In this document: piece by piece, positions 7,514-15,474 of the stretch
Layout: each line of letters begins with the position of its first letter
Numbering within the stretch: the first letter of the stretch is position 1
Assembly (NCBI GenBank): GCA_022563275.1
Contig: JADFNR010000063.1
Location: forward strand, 1-19,779
Source: Chloroflexota bacterium
GTDB lineage: Bacteria > Chloroflexota > Dehalococcoidia > UBA3495
Direction of reading: 5' to 3'
DNA: 19,779 nucleotides
Translations under genes and position numbers: made by a program
Notes under the pieces: generated by a model
What the model saw: only the letters and a program-made list of their open reading frames with translations
Databases searched by the model: none
What the model was told of the DNA's origin: nothing

Positions 7514-8414
7514 AAGTTTGAAGTGTGCCCGGCGGATAGTGCTCCAGCCACCAACGGGCAATCTCATCGCGACGGGCGAACCAAACGCCGGAGAACCCCT
7601 TGGCGTAGCTCAGGAACCGATCCACGGCCCGGGAACGGGCGGGCCGGCCGGCGATGCGGCAGTGCAGCCCCACCGACATCATCTTGGGGCGGTTTTCTCC
7701 CTCCTCGTAGAGGCAATCAAAAGTCTCCCGCAGGTACTCATAGAAATCGTTGACGCTGACCAACCCACCGCGCCAGAACCGGGCGTCGTTTGTCTCCATG
7801 CTGTAGGGGACCACCAGCCAAGGTTTGCCCCTCGCCTCGACATAATAGGGCAGGTCGTCGTTCAAGCCGGCGCTGTCATAGATGAATCCCCCTTCGTCCA
7901 CCACCAGGTCCCTGGTGTTTAGGCTGGGGCCGTAGCGGGTGAACCAACCCACCGGGCGCTCCCCGGTGGTGCGTTCCAGCGAGGAAACGGTCTTGGCGAT
8001 GGCCTCTCTCTCAGCGTCGATGTCCTTCAGGTGATATTCCTCCCAGCGGTACCCGTGGCCGCAGACCTCGTGGCCTTGGGCGGGAATCTCCCTTGCGACC
8101 TCCGGGTTGCGCTCTAGGGCCAGGGCGCAGCAGAAGAAGGTGGAACTGACCCCGTGGCGCCGAAACATGTCCAGCAGCCGCCATACGCCCACCCGGCTCC
8201 CGTACTCGAAGAACGACTCGTTGTTCAGGTCCCGGTCCTGGGGTGGGACGGGCGACGGCACCTCTCCATTGGTCTCGTGATGGGGGTCGCCGTCCAGTGT
8301 CGAGTACTCCGCCCCCTCCTCGTAGTTGACCACCAAAGACACGGCGATCCGGGCTCCGCCGGGCCATTCTATCCGGGGGATGTTCTTCCCGTAACCGATC
8401 AGATCACGCTGCAT
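7512..8414 (-). CDS. PuuE-like polysaccharide deacetylase family protein
   Basis: The 300-residue protein belongs to the NodB/polysaccharide deacetylase superfamily and most resembles the PuuE-type allantoinase branch, which hydrolyses allantoin to allantoate without the metal centre of amidohydrolase allantoinases. Marks of that branch are QRDLIGYGKN at the start, SLVVNYEEGAEYS, GHEVCGHGYRWEEYH, the SLNTRDLVV segment, VVPYSMETND and SVGLHCRIAGRPARS. The frame could begin 29 codons earlier at 8501, but AGGAGGG at 8420-8426 sits 5 nt before the ATG at 8414, and the candidate -10 box lies inside the longer frame, so I chose 8414. No other purine or allantoin gene is visible, so allantoinase activity is not supported by context; related members may deacylate other substrates. 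It is divergent from the S9 peptidase gene. It is probably cytoplasmic. Confidence 0.85.
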   Translation of the reverse strand: MQRDLIGYGKNIPRIEWPGGARIAVSLVVNYEEGAEYSTLDGDPHHETNGEVPSPVPPQDRDLNNESFFEYGSRVGVWRLLDMFRRHGVSSTFFCCALALERNPEVAREIPAQGHEVCGHGYRWEEYHLKDIDAEREAIAKTVSSLERTTGERPVGWFTRYGPSLNTRDLVVDEGGFIYDSAGLNDDLPYYVEARGKPWLVVPYSMETNDARFWRGGLVSVNDFYEYLRETFDCLYEEGENRPKMMSVGLHCRIAGRPARSRAVDRFLSYAKGFSGVWFARRDEIARWWLEHYPPGTLQT

Positions 8415-8481
8415 GGGAACCCTCCTACCGCTCCTTCCCAGTTCATTCGCCGGGACTGGCACCGGGTCCGAAAGCAGGGCC

Positions 8482-8487
8482 ATTATA
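8482..8487 (-). promoter_or_regulatory. Candidate -10 box of the PuuE-like gene
   Basis: A perfect TATAAT on the minus strand lies about 68 bp before the ATG at 8414. The hexamer 17 bp upstream (GGGGCA) is a poor -35. The position in the divergent gap, and within the longer alternative reading frame, supports the shorter start. Confidence 0.35.
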
Positions 8488-8513
8488 TAACCGGCTCCCA
8501 TGCGTGCCCCCTA

Positions 8514-8522
8514 TGCTAGAAT
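8514..8522 (+). promoter_or_regulatory. Candidate extended -10 promoter of the S9 peptidase gene
   Basis: TGCTAGAAT has the extended -10 form TGnTAnAAT, with the hexamer TAGAAT at 8517-8522. It would give a leader of about 32 nt before the ATG at 8561. No good -35 is present, as is common with extended -10 promoters. Confidence 0.4.
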
Positions 8523-8560
8523 CGGACACGACTTGAGACCAGCCTCGCCCGAGGACCGCC

Positions 8561-10540
8561 ATGACTGAGCCAATCACACCGGACCTGGTTTACCATCTCA
8601 AAACAGTAGGAGACCCGGCCCTGTCCCCGGATGGAACTTTGCTGGCCTACACGCTGGGCTGGGTTGACGAAGAAAGCCTGGATAGCCGTTCCCGGGTGAT
8701 GGTGATCGATCTGGGGGACGGGTCGTGCAAAGAGTTCACCCAAGGGGAGAAGGACTCGGCGCCGAAATTCTCTCCGGATGGACGGCGGTTGGCGTTCTTG
8801 CGCTCGGATGAAGGCGGCCCCCCTCAGGTGTGGGTCATGGCAGCGGACGGAGGCGAGGCTGGTCAGTTCACCCGTGCGGCCAAAGGTGTATTCGATTACG
8901 CCTGGTCGCCCGATGGAAAGAGGTTGGCGGTCTGTGCCGATGTGGATGCGGACGACGGGGCCGCTCAGGCCGGGCCTGCCACGGCCGGGCGCGATGAATT
9001 GCCGCAGGTCAAGGTGGTGCGGCGGGTGCGTTACCGCTACGACACCCTGGGCTGGCGCGGCGACTCCCATTTTCACCTGTTTGTGGTTGATTTGGAAGAT
9101 TCAGAAAGCCGCCAGATAACCGACGGTGATTGGGACGACACTGCCCCGGTCTGGTCTCCCGACGGTTCTCAGATCGCGTTCATCTCGGGCCGCCGCGACG
9201 ACCGGGATCTTCAGGCTCTGAGCGAGGTGTATACCGTGCCGGCGGCCGGGGGTGAGCCCAAGTTGATGTCCGAGGGACTCTTTAGCGTGGGGGCCCTTAC
9301 GTGGTCTCCAGACGGACGGCGACTGGTGGTTGTGGGGTCGGACGCTCCGGAAGGCATGGTGCTGTGGCAGGGGTGGCTGTACCTTCTGGAGGACGGGAAA
9401 GAACCGCGCAGGCTGACCGGCGACACCATCAAGCCCTATCTGGGATTCCCGCCGGTGATGCGTCCGGCCACGCTGTGCTGGACGGGAGACGGCCGGATCA
9501 TCTTCCTGGGGGAGAGTCATGGCGAGTCTTTCCTATTTCAGGCTCCGGCTAACGGGCGGCCCAACGGCGGCGGACCAAGCGGGAACATCTGGGGTGGTTC
9601 ATGTTTGTCCACCGGATTGTCCGTGGGCCAGGATGCGGTCCAGGCGGTGGTGACCGCCTCATCCCCTGGCTCCCCTGGTGACCTTTACCTGATCGACCTG
9701 GCGACGGGCGGCAGCAAGCAGTTAACCGACCACAACGGCCAATATATGAAGGAACATCCGGCGGCGGGGATGGAGAAATTCTGGATCAAGAGGGCCGGGT
9801 CTGAGATCGAATGCCGCTTGTTATTTCCTCCGCAGTTTGATCCCGCTTTGACCTACCCATTGGTTCTGGACATACACGGCGGTCCCAACGGGGCGTTTTA
9901 CGATACCTTCGTACCGGCCCAACAGGTATTGGCTACCGCGGGATACCTGGTTCTGGCGGTCAACCCTCGGGGTTCATCCACCTATGGTGAGGACTTCATG
10001 ATGGCGGTGCTGGGCGATTGGGGCGGAGAGGATTACCAGGACTTGATGGCGGCGGTTGACCATGTCTGCCAGCGCTCCTACGTCGATCCGGGGAAGCTGG
10101 GTGTCCACGGCTATAGCTATGGTGGTTACATGACCAGTTGGACGGTGGGCCACACCACCCGGTTCAAGGCCGCTGTGGTGGGCGCGCCCTGCATCAACCT
10201 GTACAGCATGTATGGCACTTCGGATATAGGTATCAGCTTCGGCGAGGCCCAGTGGGGTGGGTCCATTTCCGATGCGGCGGACAAGATGTTGGAGCGTTCG
10301 CCCATCTCCTATGCCGCGAAGGTGGACACACCGGTGCTGTTACTGCACGGCGAGGCCGACGCCCGTTGTCCGATAGGCCAGAGTGAGGAGTATTTCACCG
10401 TGCTGAAACGGCTGAATAAAGAGGTTGAGTTCGTCCGGTTTCCAGGCTGCTCCCACCTGTTTCCCAGGATGGGCCACCCCAAGATGCGTGAGGAGTACCT
10501 GACCCGCACGCTGGGCTGGTTCGACCGGTTCCTGTCGTAA
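8561..10540 (+). CDS. S9 family serine peptidase (acylaminoacyl/dipeptidyl peptidase-like)
   Basis: The 659-residue protein has the two-part architecture of prolyl oligopeptidase-family S9 peptidases. The N-terminal 400 or so residues form a propeller of PD40/WD40-like blades, with repeated FSPDGRRLAF, WSPDGKRLAV, WSPDGSQIAF and WSPDGRRLVV motifs. The C-terminal alpha/beta hydrolase domain begins near residue 420. The likely triad is S519 in GYSYGGYMTS, D600 in HGEADARCP and H632 in GCSHLFP; the oxyanion strand is LDIHGGPNGAF. No signal peptide is seen, suggesting a cytoplasmic enzyme that trims oligopeptides or acylated N-termini. GAGGA lies just before the ATG. It diverges from the PuuE-like gene across a 146-bp gap. 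Whether it acts as an acylaminoacyl-peptidase, a dipeptidyl-peptidase or an esterase cannot be told from sequence. Confidence 0.92.
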   Translation: MTEPITPDLVYHLKTVGDPALSPDGTLLAYTLGWVDEESLDSRSRVMVIDLGDGSCKEFTQGEKDSAPKFSPDGRRLAFLRSDEGGPPQVWVMAADGGEAGQFTRAAKGVFDYAWSPDGKRLAVCADVDADDGAAQAGPATAGRDELPQVKVVRRVRYRYDTLGWRGDSHFHLFVVDLEDSESRQITDGDWDDTAPVWSPDGSQIAFISGRRDDRDLQALSEVYTVPAAGGEPKLMSEGLFSVGALTWSPDGRRLVVVGSDAPEGMVLWQGWLYLLEDGKEPRRLTGDTIKPYLGFPPVMRPATLCWTGDGRIIFLGESHGESFLFQAPANGRPNGGGPSGNIWGGSCLSTGLSVGQDAVQAVVTASSPGSPGDLYLIDLATGGSKQLTDHNGQYMKEHPAAGMEKFWIKRAGSEIECRLLFPPQFDPALTYPLVLDIHGGPNGAFYDTFVPAQQVLATAGYLVLAVNPRGSSTYGEDFMMAVLGDWGGEDYQDLMAAVDHVCQRSYVDPGKLGVHGYSYGGYMTSWTVGHTTRFKAAVVGAPCINLYSMYGTSDIGISFGEAQWGGSISDAADKMLERSPISYAAKVDTPVLLLHGEADARCPIGQSEEYFTVLKRLNKEVEFVRFPGCSHLFPRMGHPKMREEYLTRTLGWFDRFLS

Positions 10541-10883
10541 CATTGGGGTAAACAAACCGCGCGGCGATGCTCCGAAGTAGGTTTGCCGATTATAGCGCTC
10601 GCGGCCCAGCGCCTCTGGGAGCCCGGCGAGTTGGGGGCACATTAGCGACGGACGACGGGAAGGCCGGTGGAAGAAGAAAAACTCTGGCCGGTATCAAGGC
10701 GGGGCCGGTGTCCGACCGGCAGCCGGGGAGAGACGGCGGCGGATTTCGTTGGCCCACCGAATCTACGGAATAGCCGGTTGGCCGATGGGAATCGACGGTC
10801 TAGATTCAATCAAGACAGATGGGGCGCCGGACGGGGAGATTTTGGCTTCCACCCTGAAATGGGCGTTCCGGATCGCGCTTTTT
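10541..10883. other. Intergenic region between S9 peptidase and portal remnant
   Basis: This 343-bp gap lies between two convergent genes. Several short frames exist on both strands, but none has a recognisable motif or a clear ribosome-binding site. A small perfect hairpin, GCCGGT-gtccg-ACCGGC, lies at 10704-10720. No prohead protease or capsid gene follows the portal, as would be expected in phage order. I see nothing else I can support. Confidence 0.5.
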
Positions 10884-11945
10884 TTAACTCTTCCGGCCCC
10901 GCTTCGAGACGTTTGTTGCCGGGTCGTCGCCCCAGGGGACATCGGTAAGGTTTCTTGAGCGGCGGACTTCGTTGATGGTCAACACGCCCCGGTCCAGGAG
11001 TTGCACTTCTCGGGAGACCCGGGTGGACTCGTCTTCGCTCAGCGCCTCGATGGCGGTCAGGTCAAACTCCAGCTCCAAGCCGGCGTACCCCAGCGCCGGA
11101 AACAGGTTCCGGGTGACCTGGTCGGCCATGAAGCGCATCTCCGGCACCATGGTGTTGCGCCAGAAGAAACGTTCGGCGGCGTTCACGTTGGAAAAAGTGG
11201 CGCGCTCCAGGTCCGACAGCAGGGGTTTGGGCACGCCGTAGGTGCGGCTGACCTCCTCCAAGCTCCAGCGCAGTCCCTGGATAAAATCCATCTCGCGGTG
11301 GCTGATGCCCAGCGTCTTAATGTCCCGGATAAAGCTGGCCACGGCGGGCCGGTGGGCTTTGTCGGGACCCTGGAACCTGGCCTCCCAGCGCCGGTAGAAT
11401 TCCTCGATCTCGCTATCGGTCATGTTCTCGTTGGTCAGCAGAACGAAATCGGGCTGGGCCGAGTTGCGCAGGAAATTGCGGTTGAACCGCAGGCTGTCTT
11501 TGGCCATGTCCGCGGACATCCGCACGGGGGCGATGGGAGACAGGCCGGCGTACTCTTCCAGCGGGTTGAAGTACCGGAACCACACGATCTCGTCAGGTGT
11601 GTAAGCCACCTGCCCGTTCCGGCCGTTGTAAACGAACCCGCGTATGTACTGGCGCCGGTCGGGGACGATGGTGACCCGGTCGGGCCGCAGGGGCCAGATC
11701 TCCGGTTGTCCTTGTTCGTCCCGCTCGATCGCCCAGAACGCGGACCCCCATAGATTCAGGTATATCTCGGTGGCCCGCCAGAGGTCGCTGCTGGTGTACC
11801 AACGGTTCACCCGCTCCAAGATCCGCTGTGCCGGGTGGTCCCGTTCCACCCTGACCCGGTCTCCGGACGGGGTGGTCCGGTAAACGATGGCCGGCGCACG
11901 GCTGAGGGCGTCTGCTCTGAGACGGATGGCGGAGTACACCGGCAC
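10884..11945 (-). pseudogene. HK97-family phage portal protein, N-terminally truncated
   Basis: The 353-codon frame matches HK97-type portal proteins, the dodecameric ring through which DNA enters the capsid. Supporting segments are VYSAIRLRADALSRAPAIVYR near the start, NLWGSAFWAIERDEQG, LRPDRVTIVPD, DEIVWFRYFNP, SPIAPVRMSADMAKDS, the RTYGVPKPLLSDLERATFSN stretch and the C-terminal LLDRGVLTINEVRRSRNL. Family members normally have about 30-50 further residues before the VYSA region; here the frame reaches a stop inside the flanking 38-bp repeat, and the only upstream start is a GTG at 11945 immediately beside the repeat, with no Shine-Dalgarno sequence. The C-terminus looks complete. No terminase, protease or capsid gene is adjacent. 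I read this as a prophage or gene-transfer-agent remnant cut at its 5' end, though residual expression cannot be excluded. Confidence 0.8.
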
Positions 11946-11946
11946 C

Positions 11947-11984
11947 GAGGTACCGGGAACACAAACGACACACCGGTTTAGCTT
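11947..11984 (-). repeat. 38-bp direct repeat, copy A
   Basis: On the plus strand the core reads GAGGTACCGGGAACACAA, A, CGACACACCG, G, TTTAGCTT. Only the two single-base positions between the blocks (19 and 30) vary among the four copies. This copy has A and G there. It abuts the truncated start of the portal gene and lies 109 bp beyond the stop of the RCC1 gene. Confidence 0.92.
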
Positions 11985-12015
11985 CTACGCTCACTGAACA
12001 AACATCGGGATGTAT

Positions 12016-12032
12016 GTTTATCAGTGATAAAC
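12016..12032. promoter_or_regulatory. 17-bp palindrome resembling a tet operator
   Basis: GTTTATCA and TGATAAAC are perfect inverted arms around a central G. The inner 11 bp, TATCAGTGATA, equal the centre of the classical tetO2 operator. It lies in the 109-bp gap between the RCC1 stop and repeat copy A, upstream of the portal remnant on the minus strand. No TetR-family gene is in the window, so operator function is conjecture. A 10-bp palindrome GTTCATGAAC lies nearby at 12046-12055. Confidence 0.4.
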
Positions 12033-12093
12033 CACATTGGACTAGGTTCATGAACTTCAGGTCGTTGAATTAGTATCATCAAATTGGCGCATG

Positions 12094-13734
12094 CTACGGC
12101 GACGCTACTGCCACAGGCGTGGTCTGGTTTTTCTCTAAGCCGTCGCCAAGCCTGCCTGAAAGTCCGGCGCCCCAGCAGTAGGCGACACCGGCTGTGGTCA
12201 CGCCACAGGCGTGCCCATTACCTGCATTTACCGAATCGAAGGTAAGTCCGCCAGAGACCGCAACAGGCCTCGTCTGAGCCGGCGTTCCCCGTTGGTCTAT
12301 CAAATCGCTGCCGATCCGTACATCGCCCAAGCCCCAGCAGTAGGCGGCTCCCTCGGTCGTGACGCCACAGGTAAGATCTTTACCGACGCTTACGGAAGAA
12401 AAGATGAGCCCTCCGGAAACCGCCACGGGTGTTGTAGTCCGGTCCACAGTGCCGTTGCCCAACTGGCCTCCCCAATTGTTGCCCCAACAGTAGGCCGCGC
12501 CGCTAGTCGTCACCCCGCAAGTGTGATCGTGATATTCGCTTATCGAGGCTAAGTTGATCTCCGCCGAAACAGGCTCTTGGAACCCATTCCCAAATACCAA
12601 AAGTTTTCCCCAACAGTAGACCGCTCCGCTAGTCGTGATTCCGCAGGTACGGAAGTTTCCAGCGGCAACCGTGGCGAAGCTGTGGCCGCCTAAAACAGCC
12701 ACCGGGGTCGTCCGATCGTCACTGGCGCCATTACCCAACTGACCACCGGAGTTATTGCCCCAACAATAAGCGGAGCCAGTGACGGTGACACCGCAACTAT
12801 GATTGATCCCTGCGGTTACCGAAGCGAAAGTAAGCCCTCCAGAGACTGGTTCCGGCGTATTCTGATCTGCAGTAGAGCCGTTGCCCAGTCGGCCTTCTGC
12901 TCCGCGGCCCCAGCAGTAGGCGGCGCCGCCGGTCGTAACACCGCAGGTGTGTGAATCGCTCGCGTTTACCATGGCGAATTTGAGCCCTCCGGAGACCGCC
13001 ACCGGCTTGAGTTGGTCGTCGGTCGCTGAGCCGTTGCCCAACTGGCCGAAAAAGTCATACCCCCAGCAGTAGGCGGCGCCGGTGGTAATAACGCCGCATG
13101 TGTGATTACCACCCGGACTCACTAAGGCGAAGGTGAGGGCAATGCCGGATGGCGGCGCTGTTGACGAGATGCCCGGTGTGGTGGTTTGGGTCGACACCTG
13201 AGAGGGAGCGCTCCCTCCACCGCTCACGGTCAATGTATAGGTGTCACTATCGAAACCTATCACCATCAGAAAATAGGTGTCACTCCGCGGCACTGTCCAT
13301 ACGAGACTGGAAGCGAGGCCGTCGCCGGATTTGGTACTCATCGCTAGTTCAGTCCCGTTACTGTCCATGATAAAGACCGTGGAACTGGTCAAAGTATCCA
13401 ATAGATCGAGGGTATAGCTGGTCCCTTCTTCTAGCGCCACAGAGTAAAAATGAGCATACGGGTAACGGTAAGAGAACCTGAACCCTGCAGTTTCACCCAA
13501 TCTAATGGCCAAAGCGTCGTCTCGGCTAAGTCCAGGTATGGGGCCCAGTGTTGGAATTGGGGCGCGGGTTGGTAGGGGAGTGAGAGTTGGACTTGATGTG
13601 GTTACGACTGTGGACGGGTCTTCAGCAGGGGAACCTTCGTTGATTTCGGCCGCCGCACAAGCTGATGCCGCTAGGGCCCCGACAGCTAGAATGCTAATGA
13701 CCAGGGCAGAACGTAGCTTGGGTATGGAGAACAT
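12094..13734 (-). CDS. Exported RCC1-repeat protein with PPC-like domain
   Basis: The 546-residue product begins with a signal peptide (basic SIPKLRS, then a hydrophobic stretch ending AASAC). C26 could be lipidated, but the -3 residue is Ala, so the lipobox is weak. Residues 38-68 are a Thr/Pro/Ser-rich linker. Residues 75-171 look like a pre-peptidase C-terminal (PPC) beta domain, ending in DTYTLTVSGGG. From about 198 to the end are seven RCC1/BLIP-II-type propeller repeats, each with an HTCGV-type strand followed by AYCWG. The paired cysteines in almost every blade suggest disulphides or an extracellular location. RCC1 propellers bind proteins or carbohydrates; no enzyme activity is implied. 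The ATG has AAGG 7 nt upstream. A good promoter lies at 13786-13814, between the gene and repeat copy B. It is more AT-rich and more repetitive than the chromosomal genes to the left. Confidence 0.88.
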   Translation of the reverse strand: MFSIPKLRSALVISILAVGALAASACAAAEINEGSPAEDPSTVVTTSSPTLTPLPTRAPIPTLGPIPGLSRDDALAIRLGETAGFRFSYRYPYAHFYSVALEEGTSYTLDLLDTLTSSTVFIMDSNGTELAMSTKSGDGLASSLVWTVPRSDTYFLMVIGFDSDTYTLTVSGGGSAPSQVSTQTTTPGISSTAPPSGIALTFALVSPGGNHTCGVITTGAAYCWGYDFFGQLGNGSATDDQLKPVAVSGGLKFAMVNASDSHTCGVTTGGAAYCWGRGAEGRLGNGSTADQNTPEPVSGGLTFASVTAGINHSCGVTVTGSAYCWGNNSGGQLGNGASDDRTTPVAVLGGHSFATVAAGNFRTCGITTSGAVYCWGKLLVFGNGFQEPVSAEINLASISEYHDHTCGVTTSGAAYCWGNNWGGQLGNGTVDRTTTPVAVSGGLIFSSVSVGKDLTCGVTTEGAAYCWGLGDVRIGSDLIDQRGTPAQTRPVAVSGGLTFDSVNAGNGHACGVTTAGVAYCWGAGLSGRLGDGLEKNQTTPVAVASP

Positions 13735-13785
13735 TTACCAGCCTTCCGTCAAACGCGACGTTTGGGAATCTTGAATCTCTGCGAC

Positions 13786-13814
13786 AGTATCGGATTGGGT
13801 TGGCCGGTAGTCAA
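13786..13814 (-). promoter_or_regulatory. Candidate sigma70 promoter of the RCC1 gene
   Basis: On the minus strand TTGACT (13809-13814), a 17-bp spacer and GATACT (13786-13791) form a good sigma70-like promoter. Transcription would start about 45 nt before the ATG at 13734. It lies between repeat copy B and the gene, so the unit appears to carry its own promoter. Confidence 0.5.
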
Positions 13815-13892
13815 GGAGTCGACTAGCATCAGAATCGCATTACCTATGGTGTTGTTCAGCCCCCAAGGAACCTTCCGCAATCCTACGACACC

Positions 13893-13930
13893 GAGGTACC
13901 GGGAACACAAACGACACACCGCTTTAGCTT
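13893..13930 (-). repeat. 38-bp direct repeat, copy B
   Basis: This copy carries A at core position 19 and C at position 30. It lies 104 bp beyond the stop of the MFS gene and 158 bp before the RCC1 start. Similarity to copy C continues rightward to about 13975 through CGACG, an 8-nt gap, GTGAT and GGGTCCAA. Confidence 0.92.
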
Positions 13931-14034
13931 CTTTGCTCCGACGTTAACCAAGTGATCGGATCAGGAAGGGTCCAAGAAAATCGGCTTACGCTTTCAATAT
14001 CTCCCGCCGCGAAAGGACCCGCTCCATTCGGCTC

Positions 14035-15237
14035 TCACTTACCGGCGCCTCCCAACTGGAACGCGGGTGACCGGCGCATTCTGAGGCCGACCACGGACGC
14101 GGACAACACTGTCGCAACTAGACACAACAATCCCACCGCCGGAAAGCCGCCCAGAGACAGCATAAGCCCCCCGGCCGAGGCGCCTACAAAGCTACCGAAC
14201 TGATTGCTCATGGACAGCATTCCGCCTGCGGTACCTCGAGATTGGCCCGCCAATTGCATTATCAGTGTCAGCATGACCGGCATTGAAACGGACACCAACA
14301 CCGATGCTACGAAGGCCATCGCGACGACTATCCAGGCGGACGCGCCCAAAGCAAAGAGGAGTCCGGCCACCACCCCACCGGCCAGGCTGATGGCGGCCAA
14401 CCAGTCCAACCGGCGAGCCCGGCCAGCAATGAACCCTCCGGCGAAGCTGCCAATCACCGCTCCCACGCCCAACAGGGCAAGTCCTGGAGCCGTGCTTGCC
14501 TCGTCCCAGCCGTAACTCTCGATCATGTAGGCAGCAAAGTAGGTCATTAGCCCGAACAGCGCCATCTGCTGAGTGGCATTAGCGATGAGCACGTACCACG
14601 GCGCTGACTGACGGCCTATGACCTTGAAACGGTTGATGAGATCTATGCTCTGGCCCAGGCGCCGTTGGCCCGAGGGTAGAAACAAGTACAGCGGCACCCA
14701 AACGGCCAGCGACAGACCACCGGTGATGTAAAAGGGCAGTCGCCAGCCGCCGATATAGCCAAGCAGGGCAATCGCGGGCACTCCCACCGCGACCCCAACC
14801 CAACTCGAGGAGGTTATGAAGCCGATGGCTTTCCCTACCTTCTCAGGCGGTAAGTTGTCGGCCAACGCCGCCATGATTGTCGGGAGAATCATGGCGGATC
14901 CTATGCCGGTGATGAGCCGTAGGGCGAGTAGGGAACTGTAGCTCCACGCGACTCCTGACCCCAAAACTCCCAGGGCCAGAAGCAAAACCCCAATCAGGAG
15001 CACCGGCCGTCTGCCGTACGTATCTGAAATAGGCCCAACCAACGGCGCAGTTATTCCCCAGGTTATGAAGGTGGCCGCGGCGAGCTGTCCCGCCACAGCT
15101 ATAGAAGTGCCGAAATCGTCTGCCAACGCCACCAGGAGGGGCCCAAGCATCAGGCTTACCGTCCTGACCATAAACACGATGGCCGCAAATAAGAGAAGCG
15201 TCGACGACGAGACTCCACGTTGTTGGACTGCGGTCAA
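14035..15237 (-). CDS. Major facilitator superfamily transporter
   Basis: The product is a 12-helix MFS permease of about 400 residues. The motif-A loop between helices 2 and 3 is GPISDTYGRRPVLLIG, and a second-half counterpart is GFIAGRARRLDWLA. Hydrophobic helices run throughout, with a charged central loop near QRRLGQSIDLINRFK. The pattern is that of drug or small-solute exporters or importers; no substrate can be named. The frame extends upstream to a GTG at 15348, but that stretch is unlike an MFS N-terminus and overlaps a zinc-ribbon reading frame. I prefer TTG at 15237, with GGAG 4 nt upstream, which puts about nine residues before helix 1. The start is therefore uncertain. The gene lies in the unit between repeat copies B and C, opposite in strand to the dehydrogenase fragment next to it. 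Confidence 0.82.
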   Translation of the reverse strand: MTAVQQRGVSSSTLLLFAAIVFMVRTVSLMLGPLLVALADDFGTSIAVAGQLAAATFITWGITAPLVGPISDTYGRRPVLLIGVLLLALGVLGSGVAWSYSSLLALRLITGIGSAMILPTIMAALADNLPPEKVGKAIGFITSSSWVGVAVGVPAIALLGYIGGWRLPFYITGGLSLAVWVPLYLFLPSGQRRLGQSIDLINRFKVIGRQSAPWYVLIANATQQMALFGLMTYFAAYMIESYGWDEASTAPGLALLGVGAVIGSFAGGFIAGRARRLDWLAAISLAGGVVAGLLFALGASAWIVVAMAFVASVLVSVSMPVMLTLIMQLAGQSRGTAGGMLSMSNQFGSFVGASAGGLMLSLGGFPAVGLLCLVATVLSASVVGLRMRRSPAFQLGGAGK

Positions 15238-15262
15238 AGCTACTCCGCGACGAACCTGAAGG

Positions 15263-15364
15263 TCCGGGCTTCCCTCCCCATTCGTGGCCGCATTCACTGC
15301 AACGCCATTCAGGGGCCTTGGCCTTCCTGCTGTAACCTCTGGCTCCACATCCAGGGCAACGCAT
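15263..15364 (-). other. Zinc-ribbon reading frame overlapping the MFS 5' extension
   Basis: An ATG at 15364, preceded by GAGG 6 nt upstream and a stop codon just before, opens a frame starting MRCPGCGARGYSRK and continuing WRCSECGHEWGG. The two CxxC pairs and spacing are those of a small zinc ribbon. Beyond about codon 34 the frame loses any protein-like character while remaining open to 14843. It is one base out of register with the MFS frame. It may be the start of a decayed or frameshifted gene whose remainder was replaced. I cannot identify its family. Confidence 0.35.
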
Positions 15365-15474
15365 CGGCTACCTCAATCGTCGAACCCAGATATCTCTGCC
15401 ATTGTAGTTCAGAGTTCCGTGCTCAGTTTAGTGCTACCAAAGCGGAACCCGACGTCCCAAGGGAACGGCTTGTC

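Noticed and set aside
11001..11753. Plus-strand 250-codon frame opposite the portal gene
   Set aside because: It is low-complexity, without motifs, and antisense to the clear portal homology.
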